The notes under the pieces were generated by a model. That model searched no databases. It saw nothing but the letters and a program-made list of their open reading frames with translations, and was not told the DNA's origin. The translations under genes were made by a program, and so were the position numbers. Positions 17,693 to 25,842 of a stretch of DNA of 64,000 nucleotides are shown piece by piece. This DNA comes from an uncultured Bacteroidia bacterium (GTDB lineage: Bacteria; Bacteroidota; Bacteroidia; Bacteroidales; UBA932): the NCBI GenBank assembly GCA_902766255.1, contig CACXCS010000049.1:27666-91665 (forward strand), given 5' to 3'. Each line of letters opens with the position of its first letter. The stretch's first letter is position 1.

Positions 17693-18567
17693 AAGGAATT
17701 GTACTGGCTGGCGGCTCAGGAACCCGCCTTTACCCCATTACCAAAGGAGTAAGCAAACAGCTGCTGCCGATTTACGACAAACCGATGGTTTACTATCCCG
17801 TCAGCGTGCTGATGCTTGCCGGAATAAGGGATATATTGATAATTTCCACGCCTCAGGACTTGCCAGGTTTCAGGCGTCTTCTGGGCGACGGCTCCGATTA
17901 CGGAGTGCACTTCGAGTATGCCGAGCAGCCTTCGCCGGACGGTCTTGCCCAGGCTTTTATCATAGGCGAGAAGTTTATTGGCGACGACTGTGCCTGCCTT
18001 GTATTGGGGGACAATATTTTCTACGGTGACGCCTTTACTCCCAAGCTCCGTGAGGCTGTACGTGCCGCTGAAGAAGAGAATACGGCAACTGTTTTTGGCT
18101 ATTGGGTAAAGGATCCGGAGCGTTATGGAGTAGCTGAATTCGATGCTGATGGCCGCTGTCTGAGCATAGAGGAAAAGCCTCTCAAACCCAAGTCAAACTA
18201 CGCAGTAGTAGGTCTTTACTTCTATCCCAACAAGGTGGTCGATGTGGCCAAGCATATCAAGCCGTCGGCTCGTGGAGAGCTTGAGATAACTACAGTAAAC
18301 CAGGAGTTCCTCGCAGCAGGGGAACTTAAAGTGCAGACCCTCGGCCGCGGTTTTGCGTGGCTTGATACCGGTACTTTCGACTCTTTAAGCGATGCGAGCA
18401 CCTTTGTAGAAGTCATAGAAAAACGCCAGGGCCTCAAGCTTGCATGCCTTGAGGATATTGCTTACAGCAAGGGCTGGATTACAGCCGAGCGCCTTCGTGA
18501 GATAGCCGCTCCCATGGCAAAGAATCAGTACGGTCAATATTTGCTGAAACTCGTCGAAGAAAAATGA
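17689..18567 (+). CDS. rmlA: Glucose-1-phosphate thymidylyltransferase
   Basis: 292 residues. RmlA joins dTTP and glucose-1-phosphate to make dTDP-glucose. The nucleotidyltransferase signature [11 protein letters not shown] is at residues 8-18, followed by [15 protein letters not shown]. The catalytic/metal Asp lies in LGDNIFYG. The length is normal. It overlaps rmlD and rmlB by 4 nt each. Confidence 0.96.
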   Translation: MKGIVLAGGSGTRLYPITKGVSKQLLPIYDKPMVYYPVSVLMLAGIRDILIISTPQDLPGFRRLLGDGSDYGVHFEYAEQPSPDGLAQAFIIGEKFIGDDCACLVLGDNIFYGDAFTPKLREAVRAAEEENTATVFGYWVKDPERYGVAEFDADGRCLSIEEKPLKPKSNYAVVGLYFYPNKVVDVAKHIKPSARGELEITTVNQEFLAAGELKVQTLGRGFAWLDTGTFDSLSDASTFVEVIEKRQGLKLACLEDIAYSKGWITAERLREIAAPMAKNQYGQYLLKLVEEK

Positions 18568-19700
18568 AACGAAGCATTATTATCACCGGCGGCGCCGGAT
18601 TCATAGGAAGCCACGTTGTGCGTCTGTTCGTTGAGAAGTATCCCGAATACCGCATTATCTGCCTTGACAAGCTCACTTATGCAGGCAACCTCGCCAACCT
18701 CAGTGATCTTGAGGGTAAGCCGAACTACCGTTTTGTCAAGATGGATATCTGCGATTTCGATGCAGTCTGCGCCCTTCTGGCAGAGGAAAAAGTGGATGGA
18801 ATCATCCACCTTGCCGCCGAGAGCCACGTTGACCGGAGCATAAAGGATCCTTTTACTTTTGCCAAAACCAATGTGCTGGGAACCTTGAGCCTACTTCAGG
18901 CAGCAAGGCTGTACTGGGAAAGTCTGCCCGAAAAATACGAAGGCAAGCGTTTCTATCATATATCTACCGATGAAGTATATGGCGCCCTTGAAATGACCAG
19001 GCCAGAAGGCATAGAACCTCCTTTCTCTACGAAGGCAAGTTCCGGCAGCCATCATCTTGCTTACGGCGAAGACTTTTTCACCGAAGATATGAAGTACCAG
19101 CCGCACAGTCCTTACAGCGCCGCCAAGGCCAGCAGCGACCATTTTGTCCGGGCTTTCCACGACACTTACGGGATGCCTACAGTTGTTACCAACTGCTCCA
19201 ACAATTACGGCCCATATCAGTTCCCCGAGAAACTCATCCCATTGTTTATCAACAATATCCGTCACCGTAAGCCACTTCCCGTTTACGGAAAGGGCGAGAA
19301 TGTCCGCGACTGGCTTTATGTTGAGGATCACGCCCGCGCAATAGACGTTATCTTCCATAATGGCAAGGTAGCGGAAACCTACAATATCGGCGGATTCAAT
19401 GAGTGGAAGAACATCGATGTCATAAAGCTGCTCATCAACACTGTTGACAGATTGCTGGGCCGTCCCGAGGGTGCCGATATGGACCTTGTTACCTATGTAA
19501 CCGACCGTGCCGGCCATGACCTTCGCTATGCGATCGACAGCCGCAAGCTTCAGAAGGAACTTGGCTGGGAGCCGAGCCTTCAGTTCGAGGAGGGCATAGA
19601 AAAAACCGTCCGCTGGTATCTTGATAACCAGGACTGGATGGACAATGTAACCTCCGGTGACTACCAAAGGTACTACGAGCAGATGTACGGCGGCCGCTAG
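18564..19700 (+). CDS. rmlB: dTDP-glucose 4,6-dehydratase
   Basis: 378 residues. RmlB converts dTDP-glucose to the 4-keto-6-deoxy sugar. NAD motif GGAGFIGSH is at 8-16, the Thr-Asp-Glu active site lies in HISTDEVYG, and YSAAKASSD holds the Tyr and Lys. It is the last gene of the operon and its stop overlaps the stop of the convergent ROK gene by 4 bp. No rmlC (3,5-epimerase) is present in the window. Confidence 0.96.
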   Translation: MKRSIIITGGAGFIGSHVVRLFVEKYPEYRIICLDKLTYAGNLANLSDLEGKPNYRFVKMDICDFDAVCALLAEEKVDGIIHLAAESHVDRSIKDPFTFAKTNVLGTLSLLQAARLYWESLPEKYEGKRFYHISTDEVYGALEMTRPEGIEPPFSTKASSGSHHLAYGEDFFTEDMKYQPHSPYSAAKASSDHFVRAFHDTYGMPTVVTNCSNNYGPYQFPEKLIPLFINNIRHRKPLPVYGKGENVRDWLYVEDHARAIDVIFHNGKVAETYNIGGFNEWKNIDVIKLLINTVDRLLGRPEGADMDLVTYVTDRAGHDLRYAIDSRKLQKELGWEPSLQFEEGIEKTVRWYLDNQDWMDNVTSGDYQRYYEQMYGGR

Positions 19701-20896
19701 ATTCCCAGCAGTTTCTTTCTGGCAAGCAGACAGTTGCCAAGAACGATCGCCTTTCGGCCCAGTGTCGAGAGGCGTATTTTTGTGTCGGCGGCGACGCGGT
19801 CCATGGACAGCTTGTTGACGGCGGTGCGGATGGGAAGTATAAGGTGCTCCTTGCCCACGATAAGCCGCCCGCCAATGATCACGAGGCCGGGGTTGAACAC
19901 GTTGATAACGCCGGAGATGCCCCGGCCGAGGGTGTCGCCGATCTCGCCTATGCACTCGATTGCCAGGACGTCGCCGTCATTGACGGCCTTGAGGATCTCG
20001 GACAGCTCGAGAGAGCCTTTTTCCTTGTAAATCTTGTAAAGGGAAGAGCGCCGGCCGGCCTTGAGTTTATCAATTATGATCCTGTGCAGGGCGGATCCGG
20101 AGGCTCCGGTTTCCAGGCATCCGATCTTTCCGCAGCGGCACATTATGTTATTGTCCAGCAGAGGGAAATGGCCGATCTCGCCGGAGAATCCGGACTTCCC
20201 GTAGTACAGGTGGCCGTCGAGTATCATGCCCATGCCCAGTCCCCAGCTGAGGTTGACGGCTATCATGTCTTTGTCGGCGTGCTTGCCGAGGTTCATGTAC
20301 TCACCGTAAGTGAGTGCACGGGAATCGTTTTCTATGCTGACTGGCACGTTCAACTCTCTTTGGAAGAGGTCTTTTAGGGGGAGGTCGTCACTTACGAAGT
20401 AGGTGAGGGAATATCCCTGCTCGGGGTTTACACGTCCCGAAAGACTGACTCCTGCGGCAAGTACCTTTATCCAGGGGATGCCGTTGGCTATCACATTGTC
20501 CTTCACCATGCGGCACATATCGCGGAACGAAGCGGAGTTGGACTCCAGCACGAATTCGATGTCCTCGATGTATTTGAGCATGTTGCCCTTAAAGTCGGTG
20601 ATGGCGATATGGAAGTGATGCCTGGCCACGTCGATCCCGACGAAATAGCCGGCGCTGGGATTGAGGCCGAAGATGCTGGGCCTCCTGCCCCCTGAAGTGC
20701 CGATTTTGCCTTCATCAAGAAGGAAACCGTCCTCGATCAGCTCGGCAATCAGTTTGGTGACCGTAGGAACGCTGATTCCCAAGGTCTTGCTGAAGAAGGA
20801 AATACTTGACTCTTCGTGAGTTATGCATAGCCGGAGAATTTCCCGTTTGGCATCGGAATTCTTTCCGGAATTGTCGTTGAGGAAAGTATTGGTCAT
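19697..20896 (-). CDS. ROK-family transcriptional regulator (NagC/XylR type)
   Basis: 399 residues. A winged helix-turn-helix covers about 20-75 (ISFFSKTLGISVPTVTKLI), followed by a ROK sugar-kinase fold. The zinc signature CRCGKIGCLE is intact. DVARHHFHIAITDF matches the phosphate-1 region, with changes from the DxGxT kinase motif, as expected for a regulator rather than an active kinase. Such proteins repress sugar-use genes and respond to phosphorylated amino sugars or to sugars. It is divergent from the sensor-like gene at 20969; the boxes of the two promoters are 12 bp apart. Confidence 0.9.
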   Translation of the reverse strand: MTNTFLNDNSGKNSDAKREILRLCITHEESSISFFSKTLGISVPTVTKLIAELIEDGFLLDEGKIGTSGGRRPSIFGLNPSAGYFVGIDVARHHFHIAITDFKGNMLKYIEDIEFVLESNSASFRDMCRMVKDNVIANGIPWIKVLAAGVSLSGRVNPEQGYSLTYFVSDDLPLKDLFQRELNVPVSIENDSRALTYGEYMNLGKHADKDMIAVNLSWGLGMGMILDGHLYYGKSGFSGEIGHFPLLDNNIMCRCGKIGCLETGASGSALHRIIIDKLKAGRRSSLYKIYKEKGSLELSEILKAVNDGDVLAIECIGEIGDTLGRGISGVINVFNPGLVIIGGRLIVGKEHLILPIRTAVNKLSMDRVAADTKIRLSTLGRKAIVLGNCLLARKKLLGI

Positions 20897-20915
20897 TGCG
20901 TGGCGTGTTCTTATG

Positions 20916-20923
20916 CAAAAGTA
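20916..20923 (-). promoter_or_regulatory. Promoter -7 box of the ROK regulator gene
   Basis: TACTTTTG on the minus strand fits TAnnTTTG and lies 19 nt before the ATG. It faces away from the plus-strand box at 20936-20943, so the two RNA polymerases would compete for the same DNA; autoregulation by the ROK protein is possible but not shown. Confidence 0.55.
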
Positions 20924-20935
20924 TCAATTATTTCC

Positions 20936-20943
20936 TATATTTG
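20936..20943 (+). promoter_or_regulatory. Promoter -7 box of the sensor-like/trkH operon
   Basis: TATATTTG fits the consensus and lies 25 nt before the ATG at 20969. No TTG is at the standard -33 distance. Confidence 0.6.
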
Positions 20944-20968
20944 TACAGATTTTGTAAAAAAATTTAAA

Positions 20969-21787
20969 ATGAAGCTGTCCATTAAGGCAAAATTAACAAT
21001 AAGTCTTTGTGCCATAGCGGTTATACTCTTGATATCCGAATTCATTTCGGTGCTGGAATACGCTAAAATGAGCAACTACGTGTCCAGCCTGATAGCCGAC
21101 GATATCAGCAGCCTCAACACCGCCCACAAACTTGCCGACATAAGCAACAAGTACAATCTGGACATTCTGGCAGTAATCGGTGATGATTCCTCGGCCGAGG
21201 TACCCGAGTTTGACCAGGAGTACTTCCTCTCGCACTGCGACAGCCTGCGTACTTCGCTGGAGTCCAATGTCATTCAGCCCCTTACCGATTCCGTCGTATA
21301 TGCATGCTCTGCTTATGTCCTGACTTCACTGGAGCTTCAGAATGTGCTGGATTCGTATTTCATCGACTCCCGCAGCTGGTATTTCAACCGCCTTCAACCC
21401 AGTTTTGCCCAATTATCATCAGATATCGACGCTTTGGAAGCCGCCATATACCACGACCTGGAAAAGAATTCCCGTACTTTTGAAAGCGGCTTTTACAGGA
21501 GTATTATCCCGGGAATCGTTGCGGTAGCAGTAGGATTGATGCTCGTGCTCATGCTGCTCTTGTTCATTTTGTCGTATTATGTTAAACCGCTGGGCAAGAT
21601 GCTGGATGGACTCGAAGGGTACAAATCCTATAACAAAAAATACACATACACCTTTGAGGGTGATGATGAACTGATAGAGCTCAATGATGGTATTTCCGAA
21701 GTGGTTTCCGAAAATATCCAGCTTCGTAAACGACTTAAGGAACTGAAATCCAGGATGCAGGATGAATTGGAAGGGAATCAGCCGTAA
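20969..21787 (+). CDS. Sensor-like membrane protein without output domain
   Basis: 272 residues, family not recognised. Transmembrane helix 1 is at about 9-30; a mostly helical periplasmic domain (about 31-185) follows; helix 2 is at about 192-215. A HAMP-like juxtamembrane segment and a charged coiled coil end the protein (LRKRLKELKSRMQDEL). The layout is that of a methyl-accepting or histidine-kinase sensor cut off before any kinase or signalling domain. The ATG at 20969 gives a proper n-region (MKLSIKAK); a frame back to 20900 crosses the promoter. It overlaps trkH by 26 nt, which suggests a role linked to K+ uptake, but that is inference. Confidence 0.7.
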   Translation: MKLSIKAKLTISLCAIAVILLISEFISVLEYAKMSNYVSSLIADDISSLNTAHKLADISNKYNLDILAVIGDDSSAEVPEFDQEYFLSHCDSLRTSLESNVIQPLTDSVVYACSAYVLTSLELQNVLDSYFIDSRSWYFNRLQPSFAQLSSDIDALEAAIYHDLEKNSRTFESGFYRSIIPGIVAVAVGLMLVLMLLLFILSYYVKPLGKMLDGLEGYKSYNKKYTYTFEGDDELIELNDGISEVVSENIQLRKRLKELKSRMQDELEGNQP

Positions 21788-23216
21788 TGTCGGGCTTGCT
21801 CTTCTGGTAAGCTCGTTGTTCATGTTCCTTTCGGTGCTGGTGTCGGTGCTGAACGGAAGGGACAGTGCTTTTTCGGCTCTGTTGATCAGCTTTATCATCA
21901 CATTCATAGTCGGCTTTTTCCCCTTCATCTTTGTTCATACTACTCAGGCGATTACCCTAAAGGAGGGCTATGTTACAATTACGCTGGCCTGGTTGCTGTC
22001 TTTTGTTTTCGGTATGTTGCCGTATGCCTTGTGGGGTGGTCCGTTCTCCGTAGTAAACGCCTGGTTTGAAAGCGTTTCCGGCTTTACTACCACCGGGTCG
22101 AGCATACTTGACAATGTGGAGGCCCTTCCACGCAGCCTGCTGTTCTGGCGTTCCGGCACACACTTTATCGGAGGCTTGGGTGTGGTGGTGTTCCTGCTGC
22201 TCATCATACCAGATTCCAGCCCCGTCAAGCTGCGCCTGGTCAATATGGAGCTGGGCAGCCTGTCCCGTGGCGCCTATTCTGCCAGGGCCAACCGCATCGT
22301 CTATATTTTCGCCTATGTTTATCTGGGCATTTTCGGGCTGGCTCTTTTGCTGTATCTGCTGGCGGGCATGCCGTTCTTCGATGCGATCTGCCACGCCATG
22401 TCCGTTACTGCAACTGGCGGTTTCAGCACCCGCAACGCTTCCATAGGTGCTTTTGGCTCCAAGTGGATCGAGGGCGTCACTATGCTGTGCATGTATCTGT
22501 CGTCTCTGCATTACGGAATGCTTTACCTGACGATAATTACCCGCTCCCTCAAGCCTCTCAACAATTCGGTGGTGAAATATTATACGGCCTCCCTTGTTTT
22601 GTTTGCGATCTTCCTTGGAATCGGGCTCAAGGCTTATGGCTATTGCAATACCTGGGCTGACTCTTTGTGGAACGGCCTCTTCGAGATCATGTGCATTTCC
22701 ACCACCACCGGATTCGCCATAATAGACAACAGTACATGGCCGGGCTTGCTCTGTGCCTTGATATTGCTTCCCGCTGCCGTATGCGCCTGCGCCGGCTCCA
22801 CTTCCGGAGGTTTGAAGATAGACCGTATACTTCTGACGTTTAAGACAATAGGGCGGCATATCGGGCGTATCCTTCATCCGTCTTCCGTAAATGAGGTCAG
22901 ATTCGGCGGCAGGGTGCTTAAAGATGAGGATGTATCGCCGCACCTGCTGTACATAGTGATGTATGTCATTTTGCTTTCGCTGTCCATCTTGCTGACACTC
23001 TGGTGCGGAATAGGCTGGCAGAATGCCCTGGGAGCCTCTATTACGAGTCTGAGCAACGTGGGGCCCGCGCTTGGGGATATGGGCTCGCTCGGCACTTTCT
23101 CCGCTGCTCCTGCTGCCGCCAAGGCCGTGTTTACCATGGATATGTTCCTTGGGCGTGTCGAAATATATCCCGTACTTGCAGTTGTGGCAATGATTTTCGA
23201 TAAGCGCAACCGCTGA
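21762..23216 (+). CDS. trkH: TrkH-type potassium transporter subunit
   Basis: 484 residues with about ten membrane segments. The four selectivity-filter loops are visible: SGFTTTGSS, VTATGGFST, STTTGFAI and TSLSNVGPAL. Trk channels take up K+ at the inner membrane and are normally gated by the cytosolic NAD/ATP-binding TrkA, whose gene is not next to it here. The gene starts inside the sensor-like gene and its last base is the first base of the helicase gene. Confidence 0.93.
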   Translation: MNWKGISRNVGLALLVSSLFMFLSVLVSVLNGRDSAFSALLISFIITFIVGFFPFIFVHTTQAITLKEGYVTITLAWLLSFVFGMLPYALWGGPFSVVNAWFESVSGFTTTGSSILDNVEALPRSLLFWRSGTHFIGGLGVVVFLLLIIPDSSPVKLRLVNMELGSLSRGAYSARANRIVYIFAYVYLGIFGLALLLYLLAGMPFFDAICHAMSVTATGGFSTRNASIGAFGSKWIEGVTMLCMYLSSLHYGMLYLTIITRSLKPLNNSVVKYYTASLVLFAIFLGIGLKAYGYCNTWADSLWNGLFEIMCISTTTGFAIIDNSTWPGLLCALILLPAAVCACAGSTSGGLKIDRILLTFKTIGRHIGRILHPSSVNEVRFGGRVLKDEDVSPHLLYIVMYVILLSLSILLTLWCGIGWQNALGASITSLSNVGPALGDMGSLGTFSAAPAAAKAVFTMDMFLGRVEIYPVLAVVAMIFDKRNR

Positions 23217-24643
23217 TGGACCCGCGTCAGTTGTATGAAGGCTTCCTGAAGTGCCTCTCGCACGAGGCTACCCCGTGCCAGGATTCATTGTTCCGTAGCC
23301 TGTCGGATTTCCTTTGCACTGACGAGGGCGATATTTTCGTTGTGAATGGTTACGCCGGCACAGGCAAGACCACTGCGCTGTCGGCCGTTATATCATATCT
23401 TCGCAGGATAGGTATCAAATCGGTGCTTCTGGCTCCTACAGGTCGCGCAGCAAAAGTGCTTTCAATTATGTCCGGCAGGCCTGCCAGCACCGTCCACAAG
23501 CATATCTACCGCCAGAAATCGGTTGGCAGTGACGGCTACGGACAGTTCTCCCTGGCGCCAAACAAGGCTGTCCATACATTGTTCGTGGTGGATGAAGTGT
23601 CGCTGATAGGGATGGATAACGCCCAGCAGCAGACCAGCCTTTTCGGCTCCGGCAATCTCCTGGAGGACCTTGTCCAGTTCGTACGCTCCGGCAATGACTG
23701 CCGCCTTATCTTGCTTGGAGATGCTGCCCAGCTGCCCCCTGTGGGCCTGGAAATGTCGCCGGCACTGTCGCCGGACTACATGGACGGGATAGGAGGAGTA
23801 CGCTACGCCGTGCTGAAAACGGTAGTCCGCCAAGCCTCTGAATCTCCCATTTTGCGGAATGCCACACTCCTGAGGCGTATTATTGAGGACGCTTCTCCGG
23901 AGGATTGTTTCGACTCACTTGAGTTGGAAGCCTGCGAGGGCGGCGCCGTTGAGCGTATTTACGGCGGCCGTCTGCTGGAGGCGCTGTCGGATGCCTACGA
24001 CCGATACGGATATGATGAAACAATCGTGCTCTGCCGCTCCAACAAGCGGGCTATACGCTATAACCTGGGCATACGTTCCCAGGTGCTTTTTAAGGAAGAG
24101 GAAATATCGCGCGGAGATAAGTTTATGATAGTCAAGAACTGCTATCAGTTTGTCGATGACGTTGAAGAAATTGACTATATTGCCAACGGCGATGTGGCTG
24201 TCCTCCAGAAGATATGGAACTATGAAGACCGATACGGCCTGAGATTCGCCGACGCCATACTGGAGTTCCCCGACTACGACAATGCCGAGGTCTTTGCCAA
24301 GGTATGCCTGGATACCCTTACCAGCGAATCGGCATCACTTACACCGGCACAGCAAAACGCCTTGTATGCCGGTGTGAGTGCAGATTATGCCGATCGTGGT
24401 AGCAAGAAGCGAATATGGGAAGCTGTGCGTGAAGATCAGTATTTCAATGCCCTGCAGCTTAAGTACGCAGATGCAATCACCTGCCACAAGGCCCAGGGTG
24501 GACAGTGGAGCTGTGTGTTCGTGGACAATCCTTTCTGGCAGGAGTATCAGACGGTAGAAGATCTCAAGTGGCTTTACACAGCTATGACAAGGTCGGTTGA
24601 AAAAGTCTATCTGGTCAACTTTAAAGATTCGTTCTTCAAATGA
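23216..24643 (+). CDS. RecD/Dda-like superfamily 1 DNA helicase
   Basis: 475 residues. Walker A GYAGTGKTT is at 45-53, Walker B/motif II is VVDEVSLIG (about 122-130), and the C-terminal UvrD_C_2-type region has ITCHKAQGGQWSCVFVDN and WLYTAMTRSVEKVYLV. The size is that of short Dda/Pif1-like helicases, well below RecD2. It is likely a 5'-3' helicase in repair or replication restart. It overlaps trkH by one base and the methyltransferase gene by 4 bases. Confidence 0.87.
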   Translation: MDPRQLYEGFLKCLSHEATPCQDSLFRSLSDFLCTDEGDIFVVNGYAGTGKTTALSAVISYLRRIGIKSVLLAPTGRAAKVLSIMSGRPASTVHKHIYRQKSVGSDGYGQFSLAPNKAVHTLFVVDEVSLIGMDNAQQQTSLFGSGNLLEDLVQFVRSGNDCRLILLGDAAQLPPVGLEMSPALSPDYMDGIGGVRYAVLKTVVRQASESPILRNATLLRRIIEDASPEDCFDSLELEACEGGAVERIYGGRLLEALSDAYDRYGYDETIVLCRSNKRAIRYNLGIRSQVLFKEEEISRGDKFMIVKNCYQFVDDVEEIDYIANGDVAVLQKIWNYEDRYGLRFADAILEFPDYDNAEVFAKVCLDTLTSESASLTPAQQNALYAGVSADYADRGSKKRIWEAVREDQYFNALQLKYADAITCHKAQGGQWSCVFVDNPFWQEYQTVEDLKWLYTAMTRSVEKVYLVNFKDSFFK

Positions 24644-25740
24644 GCGGGGGATTCGCCGATTTGCTGAGGGAGCTTAAGCGCAGGGAGAGCGGAAAGTTGG
24701 CGGCCAAGCTGCCTTCCTGGGCTGATTTTGAACTGGAAGTACCAGAATCGCTTAACTTTCAGCAGTGTTCGTCTGAGATTACCGCCCGTTACAAGGCGTC
24801 GCTTGCCGGCTCCGGGCTCAGAGTGGCCGATCTGACCGGCGGGCTTGGTGCTGATTCCTGGGCTTTCTCGCTCTGTTCCAGCGCGGTATGGTATAACGAG
24901 AGAGTCGCTTCGCTTTGCTCTGCGGTGCGGCGGAATTTTACCGCTCTTGGTGTGAGGAATGTGGTTTTCAACAACTTCGATATAAGTCCGGCCGCACATG
25001 ACTGGGTGGAGTCTCTGAAGGCCTTCGGGCCTGATCTGGTATATCTGGATCCTGCCCGCCGTGACTCGGGCGGTAAAAAGCTGTTCCTCCTTGAGGACTG
25101 CTCTCCCGATGTGCTTTCGCTTATGCCTGTGCTGCTGGAAATAGCTGAAAGAGTGATGGTTAAGGTGTCGCCTATGGCGGATTTGACGATGCTGCAGAGG
25201 CGCTTGTCTGGGGCTCTTGACAGTTTGCATATCGTAGGAGCGGAAGGGGAGTGCAAGGAGATAGTCTGCTGCTGCTCCCGGCATCCGTCAGTAGATCCTG
25301 CGATAGTCTTGTTTGAGAACGATCGTACGCTTTCAGCATCGGCTGGAGCTACCTCTCCTGCTCCCAGAATAATAGGGGAAATGGGAGCAGGAGAGGTAGC
25401 TCCAGCCGATGCTGATGTGAGTCTTTTCGTGCCTTCGGCGGCCATGATCAAGTCGGGGATGGGGCCGGGGATATGCTTATGTGCTTATAATGAAGAACTT
25501 TCGCACTTCGGAAAGTTCTACAAAGTAATAGAAAACCTGCCGTTCTCTTCTTCGGAAATCAAGACTCTCGGACGAAGGTATCCCCATGCCGAAGTAACTG
25601 CCAGGGGCGTTCAAATTACATCGGAGGACCTGCGCCGCCGTCTTGGCGTCAAACCTGGAGACCCTGTACACATCTTCGCCTGCTCACTTGCCTCCCAGCG
25701 CCGTATCATCGTCTGTACGCGTCATCAGGGCAACCTTTAG
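24640..25740 (+). CDS. THUMP-like class I SAM-dependent methyltransferase
   Basis: 366 residues. A Rossmann methyltransferase domain has the SAM motif VADLTGGLGADSWAFS (about 66-81) and the motif IV-like YLDPARRDSGGKK (about 136-148), which fits a nucleic-acid base methyltransferase. A C-terminal THUMP-like region follows from about 260. Between the two, residues about 231-258 are encoded by a perfect palindrome (25333-25415) and look like an in-frame insertion. The last residues HQGNL come from the left arm of a second palindromic element (25721-25842), so the native C-terminus was probably near IIVCTR. The target RNA is unknown. Confidence 0.82.
   Translation: MSGGFADLLRELKRRESGKLAAKLPSWADFELEVPESLNFQQCSSEITARYKASLAGSGLRVADLTGGLGADSWAFSLCSSAVWYNERVASLCSAVRRNFTALGVRNVVFNNFDISPAAHDWVESLKAFGPDLVYLDPARRDSGGKKLFLLEDCSPDVLSLMPVLLEIAERVMVKVSPMADLTMLQRRLSGALDSLHIVGAEGECKEIVCCCSRHPSVDPAIVLFENDRTLSASAGATSPAPRIIGEMGAGEVAPADADVSLFVPSAAMIKSGMGPGICLCAYNEELSHFGKFYKVIENLPFSSSEIKTLGRRYPHAEVTARGVQITSEDLRRRLGVKPGDPVHIFACSLASQRRIIVCTRHQGNL
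25333..25415. repeat. Perfect 34-bp inverted repeat inside a coding region
   Basis: The arms 25333-25366 and 25382-25415 are exact reverse complements, with a 15-nt loop. The whole lies within the methyltransferase gene without breaking the frame, and encodes ASAGATSPAP on one side and GAGEVAPADA on the other, in a linker between two domains. It does not share the core of the elements at 25721 and 60312. It resembles in concept the palindromic elements inserted in frame in Rickettsia proteins. Confidence 0.85.
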
Positions 25741-25842
25741 GTCCAGAGAACGTGCCACCCTCGGCATCGTAAGAGGGTGGGGCCCACATAGTGGAAGGGG
25801 TCGCAAAGCGACGTCTCTGGACCTAAAGGTTGCCCTGATGAC
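25721..25842. repeat. Palindromic element A, between convergent genes
   Basis: Exact 29-bp inverted arms (25721-25749 and 25814-25842) enclose 64 bp. The interior has its own hairpin, CCACCCTC (25755-25762) with GAGGGTGG (25773-25780), followed by GGGGCCC. The same interior core recurs at about 60349-60377 in element B, whose outer arms are unrelated. Each arm carries an outward-reading stop codon, so the methyltransferase gene and the convergent S9 peptidase gene both end in HQGNL-stop. No target-site duplication was found. It may also act as a two-way terminator. Confidence 0.85.

Noticed and set aside
18891-19955. 354-codon minus-strand frame at the rmlB/ROK junction
   Set aside because: Overlaps rmlB in antisense and the ROK gene out of frame; both real genes are clear.
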